Assembly: GCA_947451145.1 (NCBI GenBank)
Contig: CANFXW010000008.1
Span: 1 to 64,000 of the forward strand
Source: Sphingomonadaceae bacterium
GTDB lineage: Bacteria; Pseudomonadota; Alphaproteobacteria; Sphingomonadales; Sphingomonadaceae
Direction: 5' to 3'
DNA length: 64,000 nucleotides
A program made the position numbers and the translations under genes. Positions 33,321 through 42,620 of the stretch are shown here, one piece after another (the stretch's first letter is position 1; the number at the start of each line of letters is the position of its first letter). Below the pieces are notes generated by a model. That model saw only the letters and a program-made list of their open reading frames with translations. It ran no database searches and was not told the DNA's origin.

Positions 33321-34790
33321 TCACGCCTCAAGCGGTTCGGTTGCAAATCCCAGTTCAGGAATGGAAACTGATCGGCGTCCGCTGAAATCGTTCCGCACGA
33401 CAATCAGACCGGAACGCTCATAATGATCCAGCAAGCGGCGGATGCGCCCTTGTGAATTCGTACCGTAGACACGGGCCAGCTCTTCGTCGGCTGGACAGGG
33501 CAGGCCCTCCCGAGCAGCACGAGCAATGACGAGAAAAGGCGCCAGAACATCATCCGGGAGCACTGCGGCAACCCTTAGAATCTCGCGCCAGCCATCTCTC
33601 TCCACATCGATGATGCCAGCCACCGCCATGGCGAAGCGTCGGCGAAACTGGTTCATATCGACATGGCCGGCTGTAAGCCGCTGCATCCGGCAGCGAACCG
33701 TGAAATCCTGGAACAGTTTGGATTGAGGTTGAAAGGTGCTTCCTTCCTCTGCGGCCATTTCAAGAAGTATGTTGGCGACGGCGGCTTCAACTTCATCCTG
33801 CGAAGGCGCAAACATCTGCGCCTGCTCGTCGGGTTCCAAAGCTTCAGTCACGTGACCTGCGATCTGTTTGATGAGGTCTTCGGCTGCGGGCTGCCGCGCC
33901 GCAGGAGTTGGTGCGATTGCGGCGGCCTGGTCAAGATGAAGGTCTGCGTGCAGCAATGCATGAAGGTCGTCAGGCGCCGCATTCGGCGGCGGTGCCATCT
34001 TTTGCATCATGACTTTCGCGCCCGTGCGAACAGCGCCAATCCGCACCGCCACAGGGCGGCGGCTGATGGCTGGTCCGAGGCCAAGAAACTCTCCGCGCGC
34101 GAGATCGCGGATCTGCTCGGCCTGACGGCGCTCCATGCCCAGCAAATCTGCCGCACGGGCCATGTCGATATCGAGGAATGTGCGGCCCATCAGGAAGTTC
34201 GAAGCTTCTGCAGCGACATTCTTGGCGAGTTTGGCAAGGCGCTGTGTCGCGACGATTCCGGCAAGCCCGCGTTTGCGGCCACGGCACATGAGGTTGGTCA
34301 TGGCCGTCAAGCTGAGGCGGCGGACTTCGTCACTGACTTCACCAGCAACAGCGGGGGCGAACAACTGCGCTTCGTCCACCACGACCAGCGCAGGAAACCA
34401 TTGTTCATGCGGAGCATCAAACAAGGCTGAAAGGAAAAGCGCGGCACAGCGCATCTGCGCTTCGATCTCCAGTCCATCGAGCGCCAGAACGACTGATGCA
34501 CGGTGTTTTCGGATCCGACCGGCAAGACGTGCAAGCTCTTGCGCTGAATAGGCGGCGCCATCGATCACAATGTGGCCGAACACGCCTGCAAGCGTAACGA
34601 AGTCTCCCTCAGGGTCGATCACGATCTGCTGGATGAGCGAAGCGCTTTCCTCAAGTATGCGCCTGAGCAGATGCGACTTACCTGAGCCACTGTTACCCTG
34701 CACCAGCAATCTGGTTGCGAGCAGTTCTTCGACGTCAATGGTGATCGGGCTGTCGTTCTTGTCGATACCGATTTGAATGGGTGCGCTCAC
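33321..34790 (-). CDS. HerA/DUF87-type ATPase
   Basis: TRLLVQGNSGSGKSHLLRRILE Walker A, QQIVIDPEGDFVTL, ALVVVDEAQLFAP Walker B, GIVATQRLAKL. Confidence 0.82.
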   Translation of the reverse strand: MSAPIQIGIDKNDSPITIDVEELLATRLLVQGNSGSGKSHLLRRILEESASLIQQIVIDPEGDFVTLAGVFGHIVIDGAAYSAQELARLAGRIRKHRASVVLALDGLEIEAQMRCAALFLSALFDAPHEQWFPALVVVDEAQLFAPAVAGEVSDEVRRLSLTAMTNLMCRGRKRGLAGIVATQRLAKLAKNVAAEASNFLMGRTFLDIDMARAADLLGMERRQAEQIRDLARGEFLGLGPAISRRPVAVRIGAVRTGAKVMMQKMAPPPNAAPDDLHALLHADLHLDQAAAIAPTPAARQPAAEDLIKQIAGHVTEALEPDEQAQMFAPSQDEVEAAVANILLEMAAEEGSTFQPQSKLFQDFTVRCRMQRLTAGHVDMNQFRRRFAMAVAGIIDVERDGWREILRVAAVLPDDVLAPFLVIARAAREGLPCPADEELARVYGTNSQGRIRRLLDHYERSGLIVVRNDFSGRRSVSIPELGFATEPLEA

Positions 34791-34982
34791 CGGGCGGTGA
34801 CTAGGGTGTCAGGAAGATTCGTGCCATGCGCTTGCCTCTTGTTTTCCAGAGCTTTGCGCACCGCCTTCGATCATTTCGCTGCTTCCAATCTTTTTGAACC
34901 CTAGGCATTGGAGTTGATTGCCGCGAAACAGCAAGCTTGCGTCAAGGCGCGCAGCACACCGAGCAGGTTCACAGCGGTAAGG

Positions 34983-35228
34983 TCATTCGTTGGATGGTTC
35001 GTCAGCGCGACCATTGCGTTGGCCTTTCGCGCTATGCGGGAATGCGGTCAGGATCGAAGCCGATTCCAAGACCTTTGCCACGGCATCGGCGAAGGTTTTG
35101 GAATCGGGAAAGATCCGGCTGGTCGGCACCGCCTCGTAGAGCGGGCCTAAGAGTTCTTGCGGTAAATACGGATGACCGGCCGGATGCGCTTGAGCGTTAG
35201 CCAAGGCGCAGGAGGTGGACGCCAGCAC
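34983..35228 (-). pseudogene. Truncated periplasmic trehalase (GH37) N-terminal remnant
   Basis: Encodes LPQELLGPLYEAVPTSRIFPDSKTFADAVAK, resembling the TreA N-terminus (LGPLF..V..AKLFPDQKTFADAVP); the catalytic domain is absent. Confidence 0.7.
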
Positions 35229-35270
35229 TATCCCGGCCAGAAAACCATAACCGCCCGCGCCGCCGCCGCA

Positions 35271-36560
35271 TTATCCCGCTGCAGGCTTTCTCGCGTACCA
35301 GCCAAAACCAGCGATCACGGCGTAACACAGGGCCGGCACCAGCAGCGAAGTTGCAAGGCTGCCCGTTGCGTCAGCGATCAGGCCGGTCGCCAAGGGAATC
35401 ACCGCTCCACCGAAGATTGCGACGTTGATGATACCCGAGCCATCCGCCGCCCGTGCACCCAGCTTTTCGCACGCGAGGCTGAAGATCGTCGGGAACATGA
35501 TCGAATTCATCAGGCCAACGGCAAGCAGGCTGTAACCCGACATCTCGCCGGTAGTGCTGACCGAAACAGCAACCAGAGCTATGGCACCTAAGGCCACTGC
35601 CGCGAGCACCTTGCCCGGGCTGACGACGCGCAACAGAGCCGAGCCGATGAAGCGCCCGACCATGGCCCCGCCCCAGTACAGCGAGATCATCTTGCCGGCA
35701 GATTGTTCCTGCAGCGCCATGACGTGTTCCTGACGCAGGTAGTTGACGATCAGCGACCCGATCGCAACTTCCGCGCCGACATACAGGAAGATGCAAAGCG
35801 CGCCGAAACCGAAGCGTGGGCGCTTGAGCAGGTCAAGCCCGGCCAGTCCTGTGCTTTCCTCGTGCTGTTCCCTGGGCAGAGCATTGCGGAACATCCAGAC
35901 TGCGGCAGCGACGATCGCAAGGACTGCAGCGAGGCCAAGGTAGCCATGGACGATCGCCTGGCTCTCGGCGCTGCGATAGGTATCAAGCTCCGCACCGGTG
36001 AGCGCGCTAGCCGATAGTTTGGCAAGACCACCAAGAATCAGGATCGAACCGAACCAGGGGAAGACAGTCGTCCCCAGCGAGTTGAAGGCTTGAGCAAAAG
36101 TCAGGCGACTGTGTGACGTCTCCGGCTTGCCGAGCAGCGAAATCAGCGGATTGGCGACGACCTGAACGATGACCACGCCGCTGGCGAGGACGAACAGTGC
36201 GAGCAGGAAAACGCCGTAGGTCGCCGTGCGGCTGGCCGGAATGAACAGCAGACAGCCGGCCATCATAGTCAGCAACCCGGCCACGGCACCGCGCATATAG
36301 CCGACTCTCTTGACCAGCCAGGCACCGGGGATGCCGATCACCGCATAGGCAGTGAAGAAGCAGAACTGCACCAGCATCGCCTGCGCATAGTTCAGGGTGA
36401 ACAGCTCTTTCAGCTTCGGGATGATGACATCATTGAGCGAGGTGATGCCGCCAAACACAAAGAACAGTGCCATAACGAACAGGCGAAGCTGCGGCGCATC
36501 GATATTTTGCACCTCCCCGCCTTCCGACAAGTCCTTTTCAGGTCCGATATTTAGCGCCAT
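35271..36560 (-). CDS. Sugar MFS transporter, FucP family
   Basis: LRLFVMALFFVFGGITSLNDVIIPKLKELFTLNYAQAMLVQF, SRLTFAQAFNSLGTTVFPWFG; ATG at 36560. Confidence 0.88.
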   Translation of the reverse strand: MALNIGPEKDLSEGGEVQNIDAPQLRLFVMALFFVFGGITSLNDVIIPKLKELFTLNYAQAMLVQFCFFTAYAVIGIPGAWLVKRVGYMRGAVAGLLTMMAGCLLFIPASRTATYGVFLLALFVLASGVVIVQVVANPLISLLGKPETSHSRLTFAQAFNSLGTTVFPWFGSILILGGLAKLSASALTGAELDTYRSAESQAIVHGYLGLAAVLAIVAAAVWMFRNALPREQHEESTGLAGLDLLKRPRFGFGALCIFLYVGAEVAIGSLIVNYLRQEHVMALQEQSAGKMISLYWGGAMVGRFIGSALLRVVSPGKVLAAVALGAIALVAVSVSTTGEMSGYSLLAVGLMNSIMFPTIFSLACEKLGARAADGSGIINVAIFGGAVIPLATGLIADATGSLATSLLVPALCYAVIAGFGWYARKPAAG

Positions 36561-36627
36561 TTGCCTCTCTCCATGTTCTGTGTTCTCTAGTTGATCGATA
36601 ACGATCGTATTGTCCAAATTCCGGCAT

Positions 36628-37791
36628 TCAATCCTGAGCTCTTCGGGCGACACCTGCCTTCACCCCGTCGAGCGCCAGGGTGACAAAGGGAGCAAAGGTC
36701 CCGCCGAAATGCGAGCGGCCTTGCGGCTTTGATGTGGCAGACGGATCGTCGACGCCCCAATAGTCCACAAAGGCTGCGACATTCAAATCGGGCAAAACCC
36801 ACCAGCTATAGGCCTGGAATGGCTCATTTTCGGGGTTCGCCATGACCAGTCCATGTCCGTTCAACAACTCCCACGGGCCTTCGATGGATTGGGCTGTCGC
36901 GCCGTAAAGACCTGTCGGCGCATCGATGCCGGGGGCGAAGACCTTTGTCTGGGTCGACCAGAACAAATAGAGCTGGCCGGCGTGGCGGACCAGATGAGGG
37001 CGCTCCAGTTCGTTATTGGTGTCAGTTGCATCGACGAGCGGTGCGAGCGGGGCATAACGGCAGCCGTCCGGGTCGAGGCAGGCCAATCCGACCAAACCGT
37101 TGAAGTCACGGGGCGCAGCTGCTGACGAGGCCGTGAACAACAGATATTCGCTGCCATCTGCTTCACGCCAGGGGAACGGATCGCGGAAGGCCTTGATCTC
37201 GCCGATCTTGCCATTGCTCTGGTCGGTGCCCTGATAGGAACCGCCCGGTGTTATCAGCTCACACGGCGGCGACCATCCGGTGAAAACGACACTGTCATCG
37301 GCAGGCAGTGGCGATCTGGTGACAAACAGTCGTTGCCGGAAGGTCTCAACGCTTTCACCGCGCTGACCGGCCGCGGTGAAGTAGAGCGCCGCCTCATCGC
37401 CCTCCATTCGGGCCGCACCCGACCATTCACGACTGCCGGACGAAAAACCGTCTGGCAGAGTGACCCCCAAATGATGGAATCGGCCAGCCCGGCGGTGGAA
37501 GTGATGTATTCGGGCGTGTCCGTGGCGTTGCTCGGGATCGTCAAAAGCCGGGGCAGCGAGCGCGAACCACAGTTCCCCGCCCCGCCATGCGAACGGCATG
37601 CCAGATGCGTCGGAGAGGGGCCATGAGTCCCACACGTCAAGGCCGGGCAGGACGCACTGCACATCATGGGGCTCAAGCACCGGTGCCTGCATGATTGTGG
37701 CGGGATCGAGTCCGGCAAGACACTGCCTTGACCACATCAGAGGCACGCTGACCGGGTCGTTGATCTTCAGGCCCAAAACGGCGGCTGACAT
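36628..37791 (-). CDS. GH68 family enzyme (levansucrase/sucrase-like)
   Basis: LDVWDSWPL, SREWSGAA, AFRDPFPW, ELERPH motifs; AGGAG before the ATG at 37791. Confidence 0.87.
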   Translation of the reverse strand: MSAAVLGLKINDPVSVPLMWSRQCLAGLDPATIMQAPVLEPHDVQCVLPGLDVWDSWPLSDASGMPFAWRGGELWFALAAPAFDDPEQRHGHARIHHFHRRAGRFHHLGVTLPDGFSSGSREWSGAARMEGDEAALYFTAAGQRGESVETFRQRLFVTRSPLPADDSVVFTGWSPPCELITPGGSYQGTDQSNGKIGEIKAFRDPFPWREADGSEYLLFTASSAAAPRDFNGLVGLACLDPDGCRYAPLAPLVDATDTNNELERPHLVRHAGQLYLFWSTQTKVFAPGIDAPTGLYGATAQSIEGPWELLNGHGLVMANPENEPFQAYSWWVLPDLNVAAFVDYWGVDDPSATSKPQGRSHFGGTFAPFVTLALDGVKAGVARRAQD

Positions 37792-37835
37792 GCTTCTACT
37801 CCTGAAGGGGTTTGATCGGTTGGCGAGGCGCCGTG

Positions 37836-39536
37836 TCAAGGCGCCCGGAAACTGATCAGAACGGTCGAAAATGGCTCAAGCTCCGGATGAGCCATATCGA
37901 CAGTGCCTGTGGCTGTGCTGGCCATGATGACCTTGCCAAACTTCGGTGTGCCGCCCCTCCAGCCGGAGATCGCCAACTTCTGGCGCTCGGCGCTCATGTT
38001 GAGCAGGACCAGCACGCCTTCGCCGGATTTGCTGCGGCGGGCATAGGCCACAACTTTGTCGTTGCCCGATTCCAGCGGGACGTAAGCGCCGTTGCGGATC
38101 GCGGGGCTTGTCTTGCGCAGGTTCAGCAGGCGCGCATACCAATGGTACATTGACCCTTTATCGGCCAGTTGGGCGGCAACATTGGTTGCGCTTGCCGTTG
38201 CGGCAACCGGCAGCCAGGGATCGCCGGTAGTGAACCCGGCACCGGCACTGGCCGACCATTGCATCGGTGACCGCACGGGATCACGCCTGTCTGCTACCTT
38301 GCGCTTGGGGCCCAGCGGGAAGGCCTTAAGTTCGTCCGGCTTGAGGTCGGCCATGCCGATTTCCTCGCCGTAATACATCAGGGCGGTGCCGCGCAGTGTC
38401 AGTGTCATTGCCGCGGTCAGGCGGGCGATCAGGCCGTCGTTCTTGCCATCGCCGAACCGCGTCCACTGGCGGGTAGTGTCATGATTGCTGAAGTGGAATA
38501 CGGGCGGCAAACCGTCCAGTTTCAGATGGGCCTCGTCAATCCGGGCTTTGAAAGTTGGCGCATCGAGACCTTTCACGCCGGTGTAGAGGAAGTCCATCGG
38601 CAGGTTGATCTCGTCTCCCTTGGCGCCATAGACCCGGCGCAGGTCTTCAACATTCGAGATGGCATTTTCACCCAGCAGCATGCGGTCGCCGGGGTAGCTG
38701 TCGACGAGCTGGCGCAAGCTGCGCAGCACCTCGTGGTTGGCGGGCAGATTGCTGTTGTAAGGCTTCAGGCCTACCGGCGCGCCCGATTTGACGTCCGGGT
38801 CTTTCGGCCAGCTTGTATCCTCAAAAAGATAGGGCGTGGCATCAAGCCGGAATCCGCTGGCACCGTGATCGAGCCAGAAGCGCATCACATCCAGCATCGC
38901 TTTGCGCAAACCGGGATTGGACCAGTTAACGTCCGGCTGCTCCGGGTAAAAGACATGGTAGTAATACTGGCCGGTGGCCTTATCGAATTCCCAGGTGGAA
39001 CCGCCGAAGATCGACTCCCAATTGCTTGGCGGACCGCCATCCGGGGCAGGATCACGCCAGACATACCAGTCGCGCTTCGGGTTGGTGCGCGATGACCGCG
39101 ATTCCTTGAACCAGGGGTGCTGATCCGAGGAATGGTTCAGCACGAAATCGACCAGAATGCGGATGCCTCGCTTCTTCGCCTCGCGCGAAAGCACATCCCA
39201 GTCCTGCATTGTCCCATATTCTGGCGAGACATTGGTGTAATCCGCGACGTCGTAGCCAAAGTCCTTGTTTGGCGAGGGGAAGAACGGTGTGAGCCAAATG
39301 GCATCAACACCGAGCGCTTTCAGGTAATCGAGCCGCTGGGTAACGCCTTTGAGATCACCCACGCCATCGCCGTTGGTATCCTGAAAGCTGCGCGGGTAAA
39401 TTTCATAGATTACCGCGTGCTTCCACCACGGTTCGGCAGCTTTGGCGGGCTTTGCTTGGGCAGTCCCGCTGCTGAGTGCCAGTGCTGCTGCGGCAAGACC
39501 GGCCAAGGCCGTGCGGGCAAGGCTCAGGGATTTCAT
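37836..39536 (-). CDS. Exported GH13 alpha-glucosidase/alpha-amylase family protein
   Basis: Signal peptide; AVIYEIYPRSFQDTNGDGVGDLKGV, GFRLDATPYLFED, FSNHDTTRQWTRFG. Confidence 0.92.
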   Translation of the reverse strand: MKSLSLARTALAGLAAAALALSSGTAQAKPAKAAEPWWKHAVIYEIYPRSFQDTNGDGVGDLKGVTQRLDYLKALGVDAIWLTPFFPSPNKDFGYDVADYTNVSPEYGTMQDWDVLSREAKKRGIRILVDFVLNHSSDQHPWFKESRSSRTNPKRDWYVWRDPAPDGGPPSNWESIFGGSTWEFDKATGQYYYHVFYPEQPDVNWSNPGLRKAMLDVMRFWLDHGASGFRLDATPYLFEDTSWPKDPDVKSGAPVGLKPYNSNLPANHEVLRSLRQLVDSYPGDRMLLGENAISNVEDLRRVYGAKGDEINLPMDFLYTGVKGLDAPTFKARIDEAHLKLDGLPPVFHFSNHDTTRQWTRFGDGKNDGLIARLTAAMTLTLRGTALMYYGEEIGMADLKPDELKAFPLGPKRKVADRRDPVRSPMQWSASAGAGFTTGDPWLPVAATASATNVAAQLADKGSMYHWYARLLNLRKTSPAIRNGAYVPLESGNDKVVAYARRSKSGEGVLVLLNMSAERQKLAISGWRGGTPKFGKVIMASTATGTVDMAHPELEPFSTVLISFRAP

Positions 39537-41050
39537 TTCGGCATTCTCCCGGTTGTTTTCATGCGCCCGAGTACCTGGGCGTGGTCTTCAAAATTCAGTG
39601 CACAGCCATCGAGGAATCGAGCAATGTCGCGATCCCGATAGAAGTCGACGTCGCTGCGCTGTTCTGTCGCAAGTGCGGGAAAGGCACCGTATCCCGCCAG
39701 CAGACAGTGCCACGAAGCACTGCCGAAGTGGCTGAGCTCGCGCTGTCCCTCAAGCAGGGCGACAAGGTCTGCCCGGCGAAACCAGGTGTCGAGTATCTGC
39801 TCAAGGTTCGACGACAGCTCTGCGTTCTCGCGGTTGACGCGCCAGTAGTCTGTGTCAGAGCGCGTGTTCAGCTTGTAATGGGCGACGATGTAGTCACGCA
39901 CCCGCTCGATGCGGTCGGTGATTGTCTCGTTGAATGTGTCACGGTGCCGCGCGGTGAAGCCGCCACTCTCGAACGCATTCATGAACTGCTCAACGGTATT
40001 GAGCACAAGGTGCAGCGCGGTTGCTTCCAGTGGTTCAATGAAGCCCTGCGCCAGTCCGATTGCAACGCAATTACGCTCCCAGTGCCGCTCAAGCTGGCCA
40101 ACACGGAATTTCAGATGCCGGGCAGAAGCATCAGCTTCGGTCAAGCCAAGATGCGCGCGCAGCTCTGCCTCTGCCTTGTCGGCTGACAAGAAATCCGAGC
40201 TGTAGACATAGCCGTTACCCACCCGGTTAGTCAGCGGTATTGACCAGGCCCAACCGTTCGATAGCGCCGACGCCCGGGTTTCCACCGGCGGAATTGCTGT
40301 TGCCGGAGAGGGCAAGACGACGGCGGCATCGTTGAACAGATTCGACCTGAAACTGCGGAACGGTACGCCCAGCGCACCCTGCATCAAAAGGGCTGTAAAT
40401 CCGCTGCAATCGATGAAGAAATCGGCTTCGACCAGCTCGCCTTGGTCGGTCATCAGCGCGGCAATGTCGCCATTGTCGGCCGGTATGACTTCGACCACCC
40501 GCCGGGCGAGGTGCCGGACACCCGCGGCGGTTGCGCGGTCGCGAAGGAACCCGCCGAGCAAGCCTGAGTCAAAGTGATAGCCATATTCCAGACGGAACGG
40601 AAAGTTCGCCGGAGCAATCGGTGCCTTCCCGTTCGCCGCGAGCACACCGTTGAGAAAGAAATCATCGGGCCGGGTTGGCACGTCGAGGCCCAATCGCCGA
40701 TTGCCGCAGTTTCGGGTGAAGGCCTCTTCGGTATGGACATCGACTTGCGTGAGGAAGGGATGGCCATAGTCGGCAACACCTGATCCCGGGCTCCAGCCGG
40801 AAAAGCGGATGTTGAGCTTGTAGGTGGCGTGACACACCGGCATCCATTCGGCCTCGGCAATGCCAAGCATCTCAAAGAACCGCTTGAGGGTAGGTGTTGA
40901 GCCTTCACCTACGCCGATTGTTCCGATGTCGGGTGATTCAATCAGCACGATCTGCACCGGCAAGTTCTGCCAGCGTTGTGCCAGCAGGTTTGCCGCCATC
41001 CAGCCCGCAGTGCCGCCACCAACAATCGCGAGGCGAAGCTGCGCGCTCAT
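39533..41050 (-). CDS. Tryptophan halogenase family flavoprotein (A)
   Basis: IVGGGTAGWMAANLLA, GVGEGSTPTLKRF, ATYKLNIRFSGW, WAWSIP, FIEPLEATAL. Confidence 0.9.
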   Translation of the reverse strand: MSAQLRLAIVGGGTAGWMAANLLAQRWQNLPVQIVLIESPDIGTIGVGEGSTPTLKRFFEMLGIAEAEWMPVCHATYKLNIRFSGWSPGSGVADYGHPFLTQVDVHTEEAFTRNCGNRRLGLDVPTRPDDFFLNGVLAANGKAPIAPANFPFRLEYGYHFDSGLLGGFLRDRATAAGVRHLARRVVEVIPADNGDIAALMTDQGELVEADFFIDCSGFTALLMQGALGVPFRSFRSNLFNDAAVVLPSPATAIPPVETRASALSNGWAWSIPLTNRVGNGYVYSSDFLSADKAEAELRAHLGLTEADASARHLKFRVGQLERHWERNCVAIGLAQGFIEPLEATALHLVLNTVEQFMNAFESGGFTARHRDTFNETITDRIERVRDYIVAHYKLNTRSDTDYWRVNRENAELSSNLEQILDTWFRRADLVALLEGQRELSHFGSASWHCLLAGYGAFPALATEQRSDVDFYRDRDIARFLDGCALNFEDHAQVLGRMKTTGRMPK

Positions 41051-42543
41051 CCCTGCTGCGCCACCTGGCCCCGAAGCCAGTCATCATGCGCAGGAAGCTG
41101 CGGCAAGGGACGCGCTTTCAACGCGGCGAGGTTGGCGAGTTGCTCGCGCAATTCATCGTCAGACTGGCTGTCTGCGAGCGGATGATGATCGCCGGGCATG
41201 ATATGCTGCCCCATCAAAACCTGAACCCATGATGGTTCCATGAAGATGTCATACTGATCCTGCACCAGGCTGCCGTTGGACCGGAACAAAGCAATCTTCT
41301 TCGCCAGCCGTTCGGGAACCTCCATTTCGCGAAGATCGCGCCAGAACGGCGCGTTGCCGCGGTTGTTGGCGTGGTAGTGCAGGATGATGAAGTCACGGAT
41401 CAGCTCGTACTCGATCTGTGACTGGCGGTTGTATTCGCCGACCAATTGCCCGGTGATGCCTGAGTGCGGGAAGAGATGCAGCAAACGGACGATCGCCGAC
41501 TGGATCAAGTAGATGCTGGTCGATTCAAGCGGTTCGAGGAAGCCGCTCGACAAACCTACCGCAACGACATTGCGATTCCATTGCTGCCGCGCCCGGCCGG
41601 TGCGGAAGGCGATTATCTTCGGATCTGCGAGCGCCGTGGAATCGAGATTAGCCAGCAACAATTCGGCTGCTTGCTCGTCGCTGAAGTGACGGCTGGAGTA
41701 GACCATGCCGTTGCCATTGCGATGCTGCAGCGGGATGCGCCATTGCCAGCCAGCTTCGCGCGCGATGGCCCGGGTGTAGGGCAATGTCGTCTCAAACCGT
41801 TCGGAAGGCACCGCCATTGCCCTGTCGCAGGGCAGCCAATGGCTCCAGTCCTCGTAGCCGGTACCCAGCGCCTGCTGGATCAGGACCCCGCGGGACCCCG
41901 AGCAGTCGATGAACAGATCACCGGCCACCCTGCGCCCGTCGCGCAAAAGCAATTCGGTGATGTCGCCGCTCCCGGCATCGCGGCGCACGTCGGCAACCAT
42001 GCCTTCCGTCCGCGTGACCCCCAGCTTCTCGGAATAGCTTCGCAGATACCGCCCATATAGTGCGGAATCGAAATGGTAGGCATAGGGCATATCCCAGATC
42101 GGGTCGTTGCCCTGAGTTGGCGCGAACTTGCCAGCCTCGGCGCAAAGGTAGTTCAGGTCATAGTCCCAGTAACTGCCGCCGAAGCCAGCCTTGCGGGCCC
42201 GAGCCCAGAAATGATGAAACGAAGCGAAGGCGAGGTTCCGGCCTGCAGAGCCAAAAGTGTGATAATAGGAATCACCTTCGGCACCCCAGTTCTCGAACCG
42301 GATAGCCAGCTTGATCGTTGCTTTGGTTTCGCGAAGGAACTCGCCCTCGTCGATGCCCAATACGGAATTGACCTGCTGGATCGGTGGAATCGTGGCTTCG
42401 CCAACTCCGATGATTCCAATCTCTTCGGATTCGACAAGTTCGATTTCAACCAGCGGACCAAGGACCTTTGCGGTCAATGCTGCAGTCATCCAGCCCGCCG
42501 TGCCGCCGCCCAAGATCACGACTTTGCGGATGGATTTGGTCAT
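41047..42543 (-). CDS. Tryptophan halogenase family flavoprotein (B)
   Basis: [62 protein letters not shown]. Confidence 0.92.
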   Translation of the reverse strand: MTKSIRKVVILGGGTAGWMTAALTAKVLGPLVEIELVESEEIGIIGVGEATIPPIQQVNSVLGIDEGEFLRETKATIKLAIRFENWGAEGDSYYHTFGSAGRNLAFASFHHFWARARKAGFGGSYWDYDLNYLCAEAGKFAPTQGNDPIWDMPYAYHFDSALYGRYLRSYSEKLGVTRTEGMVADVRRDAGSGDITELLLRDGRRVAGDLFIDCSGSRGVLIQQALGTGYEDWSHWLPCDRAMAVPSERFETTLPYTRAIAREAGWQWRIPLQHRNGNGMVYSSRHFSDEQAAELLLANLDSTALADPKIIAFRTGRARQQWNRNVVAVGLSSGFLEPLESTSIYLIQSAIVRLLHLFPHSGITGQLVGEYNRQSQIEYELIRDFIILHYHANNRGNAPFWRDLREMEVPERLAKKIALFRSNGSLVQDQYDIFMEPSWVQVLMGQHIMPGDHHPLADSQSDDELREQLANLAALKARPLPQLPAHDDWLRGQVAQQG

Positions 42544-42572
42544 GGCGGCCTCTTGTTCCGAAGTGATAGTGA

Positions 42573-42602
42573 AGTCCCCGACGGTGTGGGCCGACGGGGA
42601 CT
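42573..42602 (-). terminator. Intergenic hairpin between TBDR and halogenase B
   Basis: AGTCCCCG...CGGGGACT 8-bp stem, extended by CGG/CCG. Confidence 0.5.
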
Positions 42603-42620
42603 ACTCTATGCCTAATTCGC

